DNA of 55,996 nt from the NCBI GenBank assembly GCA_937934305.1, contig CALHAG010000018.1, positions 1 through 55,996 of the forward strand, given 5' to 3'. Shown piece by piece: positions 1 to 9,663 of the stretch. A model generated the notes under the pieces. That model searched no databases and was not told where the DNA came from. It worked only from the letters and a program-made list of their open reading frames with translations. This stretch comes from Candidatus Caldarchaeum subterraneum (GTDB taxonomy: Archaea > Thermoproteota > Nitrososphaeria_A > Caldarchaeales > Caldarchaeaceae). A program made the position numbers and the translations under genes. Each line of letters opens with the position of its first letter. Position 1 is the stretch's first letter.

Positions 1-1306
1 GAACTTCGGATTCGCCGAACTGATTTTTCTTTATCAGTGGAAAGACAATAGTTACTGGTTCTCCCTCTGTTAGGTTGTTGACTTTCTCCGATACGGGGCC
101 CCATGCGGCTCCGCTGTAGATTTTGTCCCCAACTCTGAGCCAGAACCGTATAAGCTGTCGAGCGCCAAACCGTGTCTCAACCATAGATAGTTGTGTTTTT
201 CTCAAAAACTCCGCCTGTAGACAGACGTCGACAAGTCTTCCGTCAAAAGATTCCAACTCACCCCTAAACAGAGGCAACTCTCCAAACTCACAAGATTCGT
301 CCAAATCTTCATGATCTTCACAATAAATATGAGGTACGTTGTTCAAGTCGAGAACAAAGATGTTTCTGCACAAAACATTTCCAGAAGCCTTCTCCAGCTG
401 GGGTGCTCTGTAAAGTTTTTTCCCGTCCCATAGGACTGTGACTTCGTCGAAGCAGCGTGCCACAGGACGGGCTTTAACATTCCCCGCTTTTTCCAGCACA
501 TTTTTGACGAGGGATATGTCTTCGCCGACATACTCTATGCATGTGTCGTAGGATGTGAAGAACTCTTTTCCACGATGCTTTAGGTTGGCGGCGACAAATT
601 TTTTCCCACGGGCGCGGATGAAGAAAGAAGCGTGCTCCCTATATGCATGAAGCAGGTAGATGTTTTTTCCATCTGTGACAATCACGTCATTCAATAGGAT
701 TCCGTCGCCGGCTTCCCGTGCGCCTGTGTCATAAACAACAACACCCCAGATGTCGGAGCTCTCATCCTCGGCCGCCTCGCTCAACGGTTTCAAAAGATTT
801 TCCAGAGGAGGAACTTCTGGGGAATCTTTCTTGATAACTGTGTTGGGAGAGAGACGAATAGTTATCCTGTTGTTCCTCCTGACCACCGTGCAGCCGTGGG
901 CTGCCAAAACATCACCCACTCGTATCTCCCGCAAAATATCTGCATCGTCTCCCAAAACTTCAACCGAGCCTGTACCGTCTGATAGCTTAAGCACGATGTA
1001 TGCTCGCCCGTCCTGCGACACACCAGTCCTTTTCCCAAGAACCCTTCCCACTATGTTAATGTTCTGAAGACCTGGAGTGATGTTTTTCAGCTGGAGATAT
1101 TCGCCGAAATCCTTTCCCGATATAAGCTCCTGAGCAATCCTCATCTCCTCGAGTATTATCAGCAGGGCTCCACGCCTCGTTAGAAAAGGTGAGCTTCGAA
1201 GCTTCTCCTCAACCATTTTGTCGAGAACAGCCTTATCCAGCGAACGGTTCCTCTCAAGTATCGCTTTCTCCAGCTCTTCTTCACGCATCCCAGAATGGGT
1301 ACTCAT
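1..1306 (-). CDS. RPA-like single-stranded DNA-binding protein (OB-fold), C-terminus cut off by window edge
   Basis: I read this by hand as one uninterrupted minus-strand frame from ATG at 1306 to the first base of the window, 435 codons without a stop, so the gene is truncated at its 3' end. The N-terminus is a short helical segment (EEKLRSSPFLTRRGALLII around residues 33-50) followed by an OB-fold opening typical of archaeal replication protein A subunits (ITPGLQNINIVGRVLGKR near residue 80) with the usual KLSDGTGSVEV strand near residue 108. The later part (about 160-435) has further OB-like beta segments but I cannot delimit them. RPA binds single-stranded DNA in replication and repair. 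The first half is a convincing match; the rest, including whether a zinc finger follows, lies outside what can be seen. Confidence 0.7.
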   Translation of the reverse strand, partial: MSTHSGMREEELEKAILERNRSLDKAVLDKMVEEKLRSSPFLTRRGALLIILEEMRIAQELISGKDFGEYLQLKNITPGLQNINIVGRVLGKRTGVSQDGRAYIVLKLSDGTGSVEVLGDDADILREIRVGDVLAAHGCTVVRRNNRITIRLSPNTVIKKDSPEVPPLENLLKPLSEAAEDESSDIWGVVVYDTGAREAGDGILLNDVIVTDGKNIYLLHAYREHASFFIRARGKKFVAANLKHRGKEFFTSYDTCIEYVGEDISLVKNVLEKAGNVKARPVARCFDEVTVLWDGKKLYRAPQLEKASGNVLCRNIFVLDLNNVPHIYCEDHEDLDESCEFGELPLFRGELESFDGRLVDVCLQAEFLRKTQLSMVETRFGARQLIRFWLRVGDKIYSGAAWGPVSEKVNNLTEGEPVTIVFPLIKKNQFGESEV

Positions 1307-1335
1307 GACTAAATAAAAACCAGCTATGATGAGGT

Positions 1336-1347
1336 TTCCTGAAAATT
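1336..1347 (+). promoter_or_regulatory. TATA element before the gene at 1419
   Basis: The A/T-rich stretch TTCTTAAATACC has the shape of an archaeal TATA box. It lies about 75 bp before the GTG at 1419, so this mRNA would have a leader, in contrast to most genes here. A GGAGGTGG Shine-Dalgarno-like run at about 1396-1403 sits in that leader, some 15 nt before the GTG, further than usual. Confidence 0.4.
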
Positions 1348-1418
1348 CTTAAATACCGTATTCATATGAAATTTTTCGAGGTGTTTGGAGTGTCTGGAGG
1401 TGGACGTCTTCCAGAGAG

Positions 1419-2234
1419 GTGTTGGCCTTCCAGCTGGGCGCTGCGTTTAAGCCCAGTTTATTAGGCGAAAACAAGCTCGAGACATTGATATTTTATGCGA
1501 AGGTTTTGACTCGGCTTGGCTATAGGTATCTTGTAGTCGATTCGGAGAGGGCTGTTGATGACTTGTCTTTGAAGGGTTTCGAGCAGCTTGTCTCGGTCTG
1601 TAAACTTCTCGGATTCCCTGAGCCGGTTATTACTGTACCTGTTAGACGCGCTGATTGTTGGGAAAGGCTTGATACTGTGGTCGATGTGGTGAGCCAAGAG
1701 GGGTTCGGCGGCGTCTGCCTTGTCGCAGGAAACTCCGCCTACCTTACACCTGAGGAAAAATCGCAGAAGGCCGGCAGTCTTTTGCTTGAGGCCGCGGAAG
1801 CATTTCGTAGAAAATGCCGGTTTAATCTGTTGATGGTTGGGACCGAGCGTGTCGAGAAAACGGCTGCGAAAATAGCGGCGAATCATGGGGCCGTGCCCGT
1901 CATGCTCATGACACCTCGCCTCCTTGAAGAGACAAGGCTTTATTCTCATAATGGTTTACGAAAAGCCGTTTATGTTCCTTACTTTTTCGGCGAAGAGCTG
2001 CCAGGAGACGTGGCAGAGAAGGTTAATGCCTATGTTTCGAGACGAGTTGGAAACAAAAACATAGATGAAGTGTGGAGGCAATACGTATACACTGGGCCTT
2101 TCAACGAATTCGCACAACTACTACGGAAGTTATCGGAGAACAACATCGACATTTTCATCGGCTATCCGCTGGATAAACGGGTCAGACAATTGACTGCACT
2201 CTCTAAGGCCGCGACAAGCTTATCAACGGCTTAG
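1419..2234 (+). CDS. Unassigned protein, possibly a divergent luciferase/Mer-like TIM-barrel
   Basis: A 271-residue soluble protein with no membrane segments. I do not recognise it firmly. The order of alternating strand-helix units, an opening like that of F420-dependent luciferase-superfamily enzymes (FQLGAAFKPS then LGYRYLVVDSE near residue 40), and an end resembling their VxGxxxEFAxLLRxLxExxID segment suggest a divergent TIM barrel of that superfamily, which includes methylene-tetrahydromethanopterin reductase. That would suit its position opposite the glycine cleavage genes, but this is weak inference. The GTG start is the only usable start after an in-frame stop-free stretch lacking ATG. 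Its last 32 bp overlap the 3' end of gcvT on the other strand. Confidence 0.55.
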   Translation: MLAFQLGAAFKPSLLGENKLETLIFYAKVLTRLGYRYLVVDSERAVDDLSLKGFEQLVSVCKLLGFPEPVITVPVRRADCWERLDTVVDVVSQEGFGGVCLVAGNSAYLTPEEKSQKAGSLLLEAAEAFRRKCRFNLLMVGTERVEKTAAKIAANHGAVPVMLMTPRLLEETRLYSHNGLRKAVYVPYFFGEELPGDVAEKVNAYVSRRVGNKNIDEVWRQYVYTGPFNEFAQLLRKLSENNIDIFIGYPLDKRVRQLTALSKAATSLSTA

Positions 2235-3285
2235 TCCTGACAACTGCTCTGCGGCGACTCCCTCGGACATCTACATAGACCTCATAACCATCGACTTGAA
2301 GAGAGGGCGGAAGATACGCAAGACCAAACCCTCTGCCTATTAGAGGTGAAAGACAGCCACTCGTCACAACACCGGCCTCAACATCTCCCACATACACCTT
2401 GTAGCCGGGCCTCGGCACACCCGGCTCCATCATCTCCACCAACGAGAGTTTCTTGACAGGGCCCTTGGCTTGTTTTCTCTCAAGAGCCTCTTTTCCGATG
2501 AAAAACTGTTTATCCATTTTGACGGCCCAGAAGAGACCTGCTTCAAATGGGTCGTTTCTCTCGTCAAAATCCTGTCCATAAAGCGGGAAGCCAGCCTCTA
2601 TTCTGCAGACGTCGCGGCACGCCAGCCCGCATGGCTTGACCCCTTTTTCCATAAAGAATGACCAAACTTTTTCATAGAGCTGCTGTTCTCCGCATAGAGT
2701 CATCAACTCGTATCCGTCACCCCCCGTGTAGCCGCTTCGTGTCACCAGAAGCCTGCAGTCATCCACTGTCCTGAACCCGCCTTCAAACCACTTAAAACCA
2801 GAAACATCACCGACAAGACTCGAAACATATGAGGAAGACTTTGGGCCCTGAACCGCGAAGAATGCGCTGTTCTCCGTAATGTCTTCAACCAACACCTCTT
2901 CGTCTACGTTATTCTTCAACCATTCGAGCACGTGGCTTCTCGTCAAGGCGTTTGACACCATGAGATAACTGTCATACGTCACTTTGTAGACCGTCACATC
3001 GTCTATTATGCCTCCATCCATGTTAAGAATCAGGCTGTACTTCATTCTCCCCGGCTTTAGCTTCTCAACATCTATCGTCAAAACCTTCTGTAGAAACTTA
3101 GTAGCCCCGGGACCAGATATCTTCGTCCGAGTCATGTGGCTTATGTCGAAGATGCCCGCTTTTTTTCTAACTGCTTCGTGCTCCTCGCGGAGAGTGGAGA
3201 AGGTGATTACAGTCCGCCAGCCAGCGAACTCGCCCAGCTCCTTCGCAGTCTTCTCATGAAGATCAAGCAGAGGTATTTTGTTCAT
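2203..3285 (-). CDS. gcvT: Glycine cleavage system T protein (aminomethyltransferase)
   Basis: 360 residues, the usual size for GcvT. The protein transfers the methylene group from aminomethyl-lipoyl GcvH to tetrahydrofolate or an archaeal pterin, releasing ammonia. Diagnostic segments are DISHMTRTKISGP near residue 48, the GGIIDDVTVYK motif near residue 92 that carries the conserved Asp of the family, and GYTGGDGYEL near residue 196 (canonical GYTGExGxE, here with Gly-Asp for Glu). It is the third gene of the gcvPA-gcvPB-gcvT operon and its start overlaps the end of gcvPB by 23 bp, implying translational coupling. GcvH and the lipoamide dehydrogenase are not in the window. Confidence 0.95.
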   Translation of the reverse strand: MNKIPLLDLHEKTAKELGEFAGWRTVITFSTLREEHEAVRKKAGIFDISHMTRTKISGPGATKFLQKVLTIDVEKLKPGRMKYSLILNMDGGIIDDVTVYKVTYDSYLMVSNALTRSHVLEWLKNNVDEEVLVEDITENSAFFAVQGPKSSSYVSSLVGDVSGFKWFEGGFRTVDDCRLLVTRSGYTGGDGYELMTLCGEQQLYEKVWSFFMEKGVKPCGLACRDVCRIEAGFPLYGQDFDERNDPFEAGLFWAVKMDKQFFIGKEALERKQAKGPVKKLSLVEMMEPGVPRPGYKVYVGDVEAGVVTSGCLSPLIGRGFGLAYLPPSLQVDGYEVYVDVRGSRRRAVVRTKPLISLSRP

Positions 3286-4795
3286 TCTGTTTCCTCTTCT
3301 TCATACGCATGCTGAGGGTTAAGTGTATTGGGTGGGAGGCTTTGGCCTCGTTTATGCGGCCTACCGCTGTGTTGTGGGGAGCAGACTTAACCAGCTCAGG
3401 GGATTCGTAGCATTCCTGCACCACCTTGGACAGGACTTCGTAGAAGTTGTCAAGCGTCTCCTTGCTCTCTGTCTCAGTTGGCTCAACCATGAAAGCCTCC
3501 TCAACAATCAGCGGAAAATATATCGTGGGTGCGTGGACGCCGTAGTCGAGGAGACGCTTCGCTACTTCGAGCGCGCCCAGTCCCGTCTCTTTTCGCAGCT
3601 TGGCGAGGCTTACGACAAACTCGTGTTTCCTTGGACGTGATGGGTCGAAGGGAAGCGTGACGCCTCTCAGCTGCCTCACCTTGCTCAGCAGATAGTTTGA
3701 GGATGTGACCGCGTAGAGAGCTGCTCTTCTCAGGCCTTCGCCGCCCATCGCTAAGATGTAGGCGTATGCACGTAGGAGGACCGCGAAGTTTCCTGTGAAA
3801 AGCTTCACAGGGCCTATGCTTGAGGAGCCGCCGTCTTCCAACACAAATCGGCCTTCGCTGTTTTTCACAACTCTTGGAGGAGGCAGATATTTAGCCAGCT
3901 TGGCGACAACTCCGACCGGGCCAGCTCCGGGGCCTCCGCCTCCATGTGGTGTGGAAAATGTTTTGTGGAGGTTGAGGTGGACTATGTCGAAACCCATGTC
4001 CCCCGGCCTCGCTACACCTACTATGGCGTTGAGGTTTGCGCCGTCATAGTATAGTAGGGAGTCGTTTTGATGCATGATTCGGACAATTTCTTCGATGTCT
4101 TTCTCGAACAACCCTATGGTGTTGGGGTTTGTCAGCATGATGCCGGCTATGTCGCCGTCAACCATTTTCTCTAGCATCTCGAGGTCGACGCATCCATCCT
4201 CGCGTGTTCTCACAACTGATACCTCGAAACCCGCCATGGCTGCGCTTGCAGGGTTTGTTCCATGGGCGGAGTCTGGGACGATGATTTTCGGCCTAGGCTT
4301 GCCCTCTTTCTCACTATGGTATGCTCTGATTATTAGGCATCCGACCAGCTCTCCATGTGCACCGGCCGCGGGAACCATCGAGAAAGCATCCATGCCCGTC
4401 AACGTCTTCAGCGCCTGCTCAAGGTTGTATAGAATCTCGAGGCATCCCTGAACTGTTTCCGCTGGCTGGAGGGGATGAATGTCGGCCACCAGCTCAGCCA
4501 GTTGGTTGTTGACAACGGGGTTGTATTTCATGGTGCAGCTGCCGAGTGGGTAGAAGCCTGTGGAGATGCTGTAGTTCATCTGGCTAAGGCGGGTGAAGTG
4601 TCGCACGACAGTCAGCTCGGATAGCTCCGGCAGGTTCAAACTATCTCTGAGAAGGTTTTTCGGAACCTTGCCAAGGCTTCTCTCACCCGCCTCTCTAACC
4701 TCCTGTGGATTAATTGGGGTCGTGAACCCTGTGACGCCAGGCCGCGATAGCTCGTAGACAAGTTTCTCATCCCAGCAAGCCTGTCGATACATCAA
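3263..4795 (-). CDS. gcvPB: Glycine dehydrogenase (decarboxylating) subunit 2, P-protein beta
   Basis: 510 residues, the PLP-carrying half of the split archaeal P-protein. It decarboxylates glycine and loads the aminomethyl group onto lipoyl-GcvH. The Schiff-base lysine is K278 in the NLHKTFSTPHGGGGPG motif, and the GSCTMKYNP segment (85-93) and DSAHGTNPASA segment (175-185) are characteristic. It overlaps gcvPA by 4 bp and gcvT by 23 bp. The C-terminal tail after about residue 490 is Lys-rich and not conserved in the family as I know it. Confidence 0.96.
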   Translation of the reverse strand: MMYRQACWDEKLVYELSRPGVTGFTTPINPQEVREAGERSLGKVPKNLLRDSLNLPELSELTVVRHFTRLSQMNYSISTGFYPLGSCTMKYNPVVNNQLAELVADIHPLQPAETVQGCLEILYNLEQALKTLTGMDAFSMVPAAGAHGELVGCLIIRAYHSEKEGKPRPKIIVPDSAHGTNPASAAMAGFEVSVVRTREDGCVDLEMLEKMVDGDIAGIMLTNPNTIGLFEKDIEEIVRIMHQNDSLLYYDGANLNAIVGVARPGDMGFDIVHLNLHKTFSTPHGGGGPGAGPVGVVAKLAKYLPPPRVVKNSEGRFVLEDGGSSSIGPVKLFTGNFAVLLRAYAYILAMGGEGLRRAALYAVTSSNYLLSKVRQLRGVTLPFDPSRPRKHEFVVSLAKLRKETGLGALEVAKRLLDYGVHAPTIYFPLIVEEAFMVEPTETESKETLDNFYEVLSKVVQECYESPELVKSAPHNTAVGRINEAKASHPIHLTLSMRMKKRKQNEQNTSA

Positions 4796-6162
4796 ACCAC
4801 CTCCTTCACGGTCTCCACATATTCCCGGATGTCCTCTACGCTATGCACCTCTGTCACACATATCAGCACTCCGTCGCCCAGCTGCGGAAAATCCTCTCTT
4901 ATCCTGATGCCTCCAACTATGCCGATGCTGAGAAGCTTTGTCAACAGCTTTTCAGATGAGTGACCTTCTTTTCTGTAGGTGAACTCCATGTAGTGTGGAG
5001 CGTTGAGCAGCGGCGCCTTTACCCCGTCCACTTTCTGAAGTGCCTCGATGAAGAAGGCTGTTTTTTCGAAGATGTGGCGGGCGAGTGATTGTAAACCATG
5101 TTTGCCCAGAAGCGACAGATAGGCTGCGGCTGTGATGGCGCAGAGGGCTTGGTTGGTGCATATGTTTGAGGTGGCTTTCTCCCGTTTAATGTCTTGTTCA
5201 CGGGCCCTTAACACCATCGTGAAGGCTCGCCTCTTGTCTCCGAGTGTCTCAGCCATCCCCACCATCCGGCCCGGCATACTGTGGATAAGCTTTCGGTCAT
5301 CTCTACATCCCAGTATTCCGAGAAGAGGGCCGCCGAAATTCATCGGAAGCCCAAGCGGCTGCCCCTCGCCGACAACGATGTCAGCTCCCAAAGCACCAGG
5401 AGGACGCAACAGCCCGAGAGAGGTTGGCTCCGCACCCACTATGAACAAGGCGTTTCTGTCATGAGTTATCTCACCGACGGCTTCAACATTTTCCACAACG
5501 GCTCCCAAGTAGCAAGGGTTCTCGACATAAACAGCAGAAGTCTCATGGTCAACCAATGTTTTCAAACTCTCCTCATCCACTCTACCCCTGTCGTCGAACG
5601 ATGCCTTTACAAGCCTGAGGCCCAGCGGCTTGACATATGTTTCGGCCACACGTATTCTGCCGGGGCCGCAGTGACCCGCGTATACGATTTTGTTCCGGCC
5701 GTTGTATCTATACGCCATTCTAAAGGCCTCTCCAACGGCTGTGGCCCAGTCATACATTGATGAGTTGACGGCGTCTATTTCGTAGAGGTCTGCGACGAGG
5801 CTCTGGAACTCGAACAAAGCTGTTAAAACTCCCTGCGATATCTCGGGCTGGTAAGGGGTGTAGCTTGTGACAAACTCGCTTCTCGAAACAATCTCTTTCA
5901 CAGCGGCTGGAACATGATGAGGCCACACACCTCCTCCTAAAAAGAGGCGGAGGCCCTGTCGGTTCTTCGCCAAAATGTTCTTAACATGTTTGATTAGCTC
6001 AGGTTCAGACAAGGGTCCTTCAACGCCCGGCGGTGAACTGAGAATATACTTGGAGGGAATGTCTGAGTAAAGGTCCATTATGTTTTTGACGCCTATCGCC
6101 TGAAGCATCTGGCGCAGGTCTTCGTCGGTGTGATGCCCGATGTAGGCAATAACCTTGTCCAT
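4792..6162 (-). CDS. gcvPA: Glycine dehydrogenase (decarboxylating) subunit 1, P-protein alpha
   Basis: 456 residues, the N-terminal-half subunit of the two-subunit P-protein, forming a heterotetramer with GcvPB. It has the PLP-enzyme fold without the catalytic lysine. Recognisable segments include YTPYQPEISQGVLTALFEFQ near residue 100 and NFGGPLLGILGCRDD near residue 275. It is the first gene of the operon; ATG at 6162 lies about 30 bp below a minus-strand TATA element (GGTATAAGT, 6191-6199), so the message is probably leaderless. Glycine cleavage feeds one-carbon units together with the serine hydroxymethyltransferase at 35563. Confidence 0.96.
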   Translation of the reverse strand: MDKVIAYIGHHTDEDLRQMLQAIGVKNIMDLYSDIPSKYILSSPPGVEGPLSEPELIKHVKNILAKNRQGLRLFLGGGVWPHHVPAAVKEIVSRSEFVTSYTPYQPEISQGVLTALFEFQSLVADLYEIDAVNSSMYDWATAVGEAFRMAYRYNGRNKIVYAGHCGPGRIRVAETYVKPLGLRLVKASFDDRGRVDEESLKTLVDHETSAVYVENPCYLGAVVENVEAVGEITHDRNALFIVGAEPTSLGLLRPPGALGADIVVGEGQPLGLPMNFGGPLLGILGCRDDRKLIHSMPGRMVGMAETLGDKRRAFTMVLRAREQDIKREKATSNICTNQALCAITAAAYLSLLGKHGLQSLARHIFEKTAFFIEALQKVDGVKAPLLNAPHYMEFTYRKEGHSSEKLLTKLLSIGIVGGIRIREDFPQLGDGVLICVTEVHSVEDIREYVETVKEVV

Positions 6163-6187
6163 CCTTGGCCCACATCATTCATTGACT

Positions 6188-6214
6188 GATACTTATACCG
6201 ATACCGTTTAAAAC
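6188..6214. promoter_or_regulatory. Back-to-back TATA elements for gcvPA (minus) and tpiA (plus)
   Basis: The 72-bp gap between the two divergent genes holds GGTATAAGT on the minus strand (6191-6199, about 30 bp from the gcvPA ATG) and TTTAAAAC on the plus strand (6207-6213, about 25 bp from the tpiA GTG). Both spacings predict transcription starting at or within a few bases of the start codon. Confidence 0.6.
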
Positions 6215-6225
6215 AAGCCAGATGA

Positions 6226-7294
<1,069 letters not shown>

Positions 7295-7298
7295 GATT

Positions 7299-7931
7299 CT
7301 ATTTCCTAGGCCGATGCTGACCCTCCAAGATGTATACAACAGCCTCCCCTATGTAGGTGGCGTGGTCCGCTATTCTCTCAAGATATCTTAGAATAAGCAT
7401 CGTCGCCATGTCGCATTTCTTAGACCCGGGCTTGTTTAGGCTTCTCTCTAGATGATTCTTGTAGGCTTTGTCGACTACCGAGTCCAGTTTTTCAAGCTCG
7501 GCGGCGAGCTCCAAATTTTTCTCCACGAAGCTTTTCACGCTCTTCTCTATCATGGTCTTAACCACTTCAGCTGTCTCGAGGACCTCGTTTTTCTCACATT
7601 CATGCAGTTCGCCGAATGTTGTTATCACCTGTGATATGTCGTAGGCGTATCTGCCGAAGCGTGAGAACCCATAGGCCACCTCCATGCATGAGCGGAGAAA
7701 CCGGAGGTCAGTCGCCACAGGTTGGTAACGCGCTATCAGCTCGACTGCGAGGTCAGCCACCTCGTCCTGCAGCCAGCGAAGCTTCTCCGAAAGCTGGAAA
7801 ACCTCGTTCTCGTTGGGTGTGCCTTTGATGAACCCTTCTACAGCGGCTTCGACAGCTGTTCGGCTGAGTGTAGCCATGTCGTTTAGCATGTTGACAAGCC
7901 GTTCCAGACCTATGTCCATCAGACGCGGCAA
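7299..7931 (-). CDS. phoU: PhoU-family phosphate transport regulator
   Basis: 210 residues forming two PhoU three-helix repeats. Typical segments are ELIARYQPVATDLRFLRS near residue 62 (canonical RYQPxAxDLR) and RYLERIADHATYIGEA near residue 182 (canonical RxLERIxDHxxNI), both of which provide metal-binding acidic residues in PhoU structures. PhoU negatively controls the Pst importer. It lies 7 bp downstream of pstB and 4 nt upstream of the JAMM gene, so it is part of the same transcript. A second, AbrB-fused PhoU lies at the other end of the cluster. Confidence 0.93.
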   Translation of the reverse strand: MPRLMDIGLERLVNMLNDMATLSRTAVEAAVEGFIKGTPNENEVFQLSEKLRWLQDEVADLAVELIARYQPVATDLRFLRSCMEVAYGFSRFGRYAYDISQVITTFGELHECEKNEVLETAEVVKTMIEKSVKSFVEKNLELAAELEKLDSVVDKAYKNHLERSLNKPGSKKCDMATMLILRYLERIADHATYIGEAVVYILEGQHRPRK

Positions 7932-7938
7932 ACCATCC

Positions 7939-8769
7939 TCAACCTATTCTTCCCGAGATATAGTCCTCCGTCCTCTTATCCCGCGGGTTGGTGAAAATCT
8001 CCTTTGTCGGCCCAAACTCGATGAGCCTGCCCACCATGTTCTCGTCAGGCATCATCACGGCTGTGTAGTCGGAGACGCGTGCTGCCTGCTGCATGTTGTG
8101 GGTGACTATGATTATGGTGTAGTCCTGTGAAATGTTTCGGAGAAGCTGTTCAATCTTTGCGGTTGATATTGGGTCGAGTGAGACGGTCGGCTCGTCGAGC
8201 AGGATGACGTCGGGGTCGACTGCAAGAGTTCTTGCGATGCAGAGACGCTGCTGCTGCCCTCCCGAGAGCGAGAAAGCCTGTGCATCAAGCCTGTCTTTCA
8301 CCTCGTCCCAGAGAGCCGCTTTCACGAGAGCGTCCTTGACTTTCTCATATAGTTGCTGTTTAGTGAGCTTCACTCCGTTGACACGCAGCCCGAAGGCTAC
8401 GTTATCGAAAATCGACATGGGGAAGGGGTTAGGCCTCTGGAAAACCATTCCGATGGCTGTTCTCACAGCCACTGGGTCAACATCTTTTGAATAAATGTCC
8501 AAGCCTCTGTAAAAGACCTTTCCCTGCACCTTAGCGTCAGGTATCAGGTCGTTCATTCGATTTATACATCTGAGTAGGGTTGATTTTCCGCAGCCCGAGG
8601 GACCTATGATGGCGGTTATCCTTGAACGCTCAAACTTGAGGTTGATATCTTTTATCGCATACTTGCGGCCATAGACAACTGTTAGGCCGACTGTTTCGAC
8701 AACAACCCTGTCACCATTAGATAAATCCATGGGTTCTCTCTCCACCAATATTTTTTTCAGCATCGTCAT
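7939..8769 (-). CDS. pstB: Phosphate ABC importer ATP-binding subunit
   Basis: 276 residues. Walker [10 protein letters not shown] (56-64), Q-loop [15 protein letters not shown] typical of PstB, signature LSGGQQQRL, Walker B VILLDEPT, and switch His in THNMQQA are all present. One small variation is DEPTVSLDP where most PstB proteins have DEPTSALDP. The protein powers uptake of phosphate through PstA and PstC. The ATG follows directly after the pstA stop codon, without a spacer; a second ATG two codons later is possible. Confidence 0.97.
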   Translation of the reverse strand: MTMLKKILVEREPMDLSNGDRVVVETVGLTVVYGRKYAIKDINLKFERSRITAIIGPSGCGKSTLLRCINRMNDLIPDAKVQGKVFYRGLDIYSKDVDPVAVRTAIGMVFQRPNPFPMSIFDNVAFGLRVNGVKLTKQQLYEKVKDALVKAALWDEVKDRLDAQAFSLSGGQQQRLCIARTLAVDPDVILLDEPTVSLDPISTAKIEQLLRNISQDYTIIIVTHNMQQAARVSDYTAVMMPDENMVGRLIEFGPTKEIFTNPRDKRTEDYISGRIG

Positions 8770-9663
8770 TTATAGCATCACCCTCCTCTGGTAGCGATAC
8801 CTAATAGCTATTGCAGCCGCGTTAAACATCATCAGCAAAGCCAGCAAAACAATTATCGCCGCAGAGGATAGCTCTTGGAACGCGGGCTGAGGCCTGCTTA
8901 CCCAGTTGAATATCTGGAGAGGCATCACCGTAAACCTGTCAAAAATCGATGTGGGGTCGGTGCGTATGAACAGTAGACCGCTTATGACAAGTATTGGTGC
9001 CGCTTCGCCAATAGCTCTGGAAATGGCCAGTATAGCCCCGGTCATCATCATAGGCAGAGACCTTGGGAGAATTATGTGACGTGTAACCTGTAGCTTGGTT
9101 GCTCCGAGAGCGTAGGCACCGTGTTTCAACGCCTCTGGCACAGACTTGATTGCTTCCGCTGCCGATACAGTGACGAGAGGCAGGGTCATTATGCCGAGTG
9201 TAAATGCCCCCGCTATTATTGAGCGTCCGAGACCCAGTCCATAGGTGAGGATGCTTAGTCCAACGAGGCCGAAGATGATGGATGGAACGCCTGCGAGGTT
9301 GGCCATGTTGAACTCGAGAAACCTTCTGAGCCTTCGATGAGATGACCACTCGGTCAAGTAAAGGGCTGACGCTATTCCAAGAGGTATGCTGACCAGAGCG
9401 GAGAGGCTGACGGTCCAGAAGCTGCCTAGAAACGCTGAACGCATCCCCGCTGTCTGAGGATTCGCAGACGGGTATGCGAAAATCAGGTTCCATGAAAGCC
9501 TGCTCCAACCAGTTGTTATGACGGTGAAGAGGAGAGAGGTTACAGCGGCGACGCCCACGAAGACTCCCAGAGAAAGCAGAACAGGTGCGATCCGGTCGAG
9601 AAACTGCTTAGCTCTGTCTCTTCTCCTGAATTTATCCTGTTGACTTAGTAACGTATCTGCCAC
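8770..9663 (-). CDS. pstA: Phosphate ABC importer permease subunit A
   Basis: 297 residues with six predicted membrane segments and the EAA coupling loop (EAIKSVPEALKHGAYALGATK, roughly 170-190) that docks onto PstB. The order pstS-pstC-pstA-pstB-phoU and the PSIIFGLVGL segment identify it as PstA. The GTG start overlaps the end of pstC by 19 bp. Confidence 0.95.
   Translation of the reverse strand: MADTLLSQQDKFRRRDRAKQFLDRIAPVLLSLGVFVGVAAVTSLLFTVITTGWSRLSWNLIFAYPSANPQTAGMRSAFLGSFWTVSLSALVSIPLGIASALYLTEWSSHRRLRRFLEFNMANLAGVPSIIFGLVGLSILTYGLGLGRSIIAGAFTLGIMTLPLVTVSAAEAIKSVPEALKHGAYALGATKLQVTRHIILPRSLPMMMTGAILAISRAIGEAAPILVISGLLFIRTDPTSIFDRFTVMPLQIFNWVSRPQPAFQELSSAAIIVLLALLMMFNAAAIAIRYRYQRRVML

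Noticed and set aside
1461-1949. 162-codon minus-strand frame
   Set aside because: It is antisense to the open frame at 1419-2234, has no recognisable domain, and the plus-strand frame is longer with an ordered alpha/beta pattern.
5281-5760. 159-codon plus-strand frame opposite gcvPA
   Set aside because: Shadow frame fully inside a securely identified gene, without any motif.
7295-7339. 15-residue N-terminal extension of the JAMM protein
   Set aside because: It would overlap phoU, whereas the ATG at 7294 has a Shine-Dalgarno-like AGGAAA and sits directly after the phoU stop.
8939-9508. 189-codon minus-strand frame inside pstA
   Set aside because: Same strand but another phase within a gene with clear PstA membrane helices; its translation is low-complexity Ser/Arg/His-rich.
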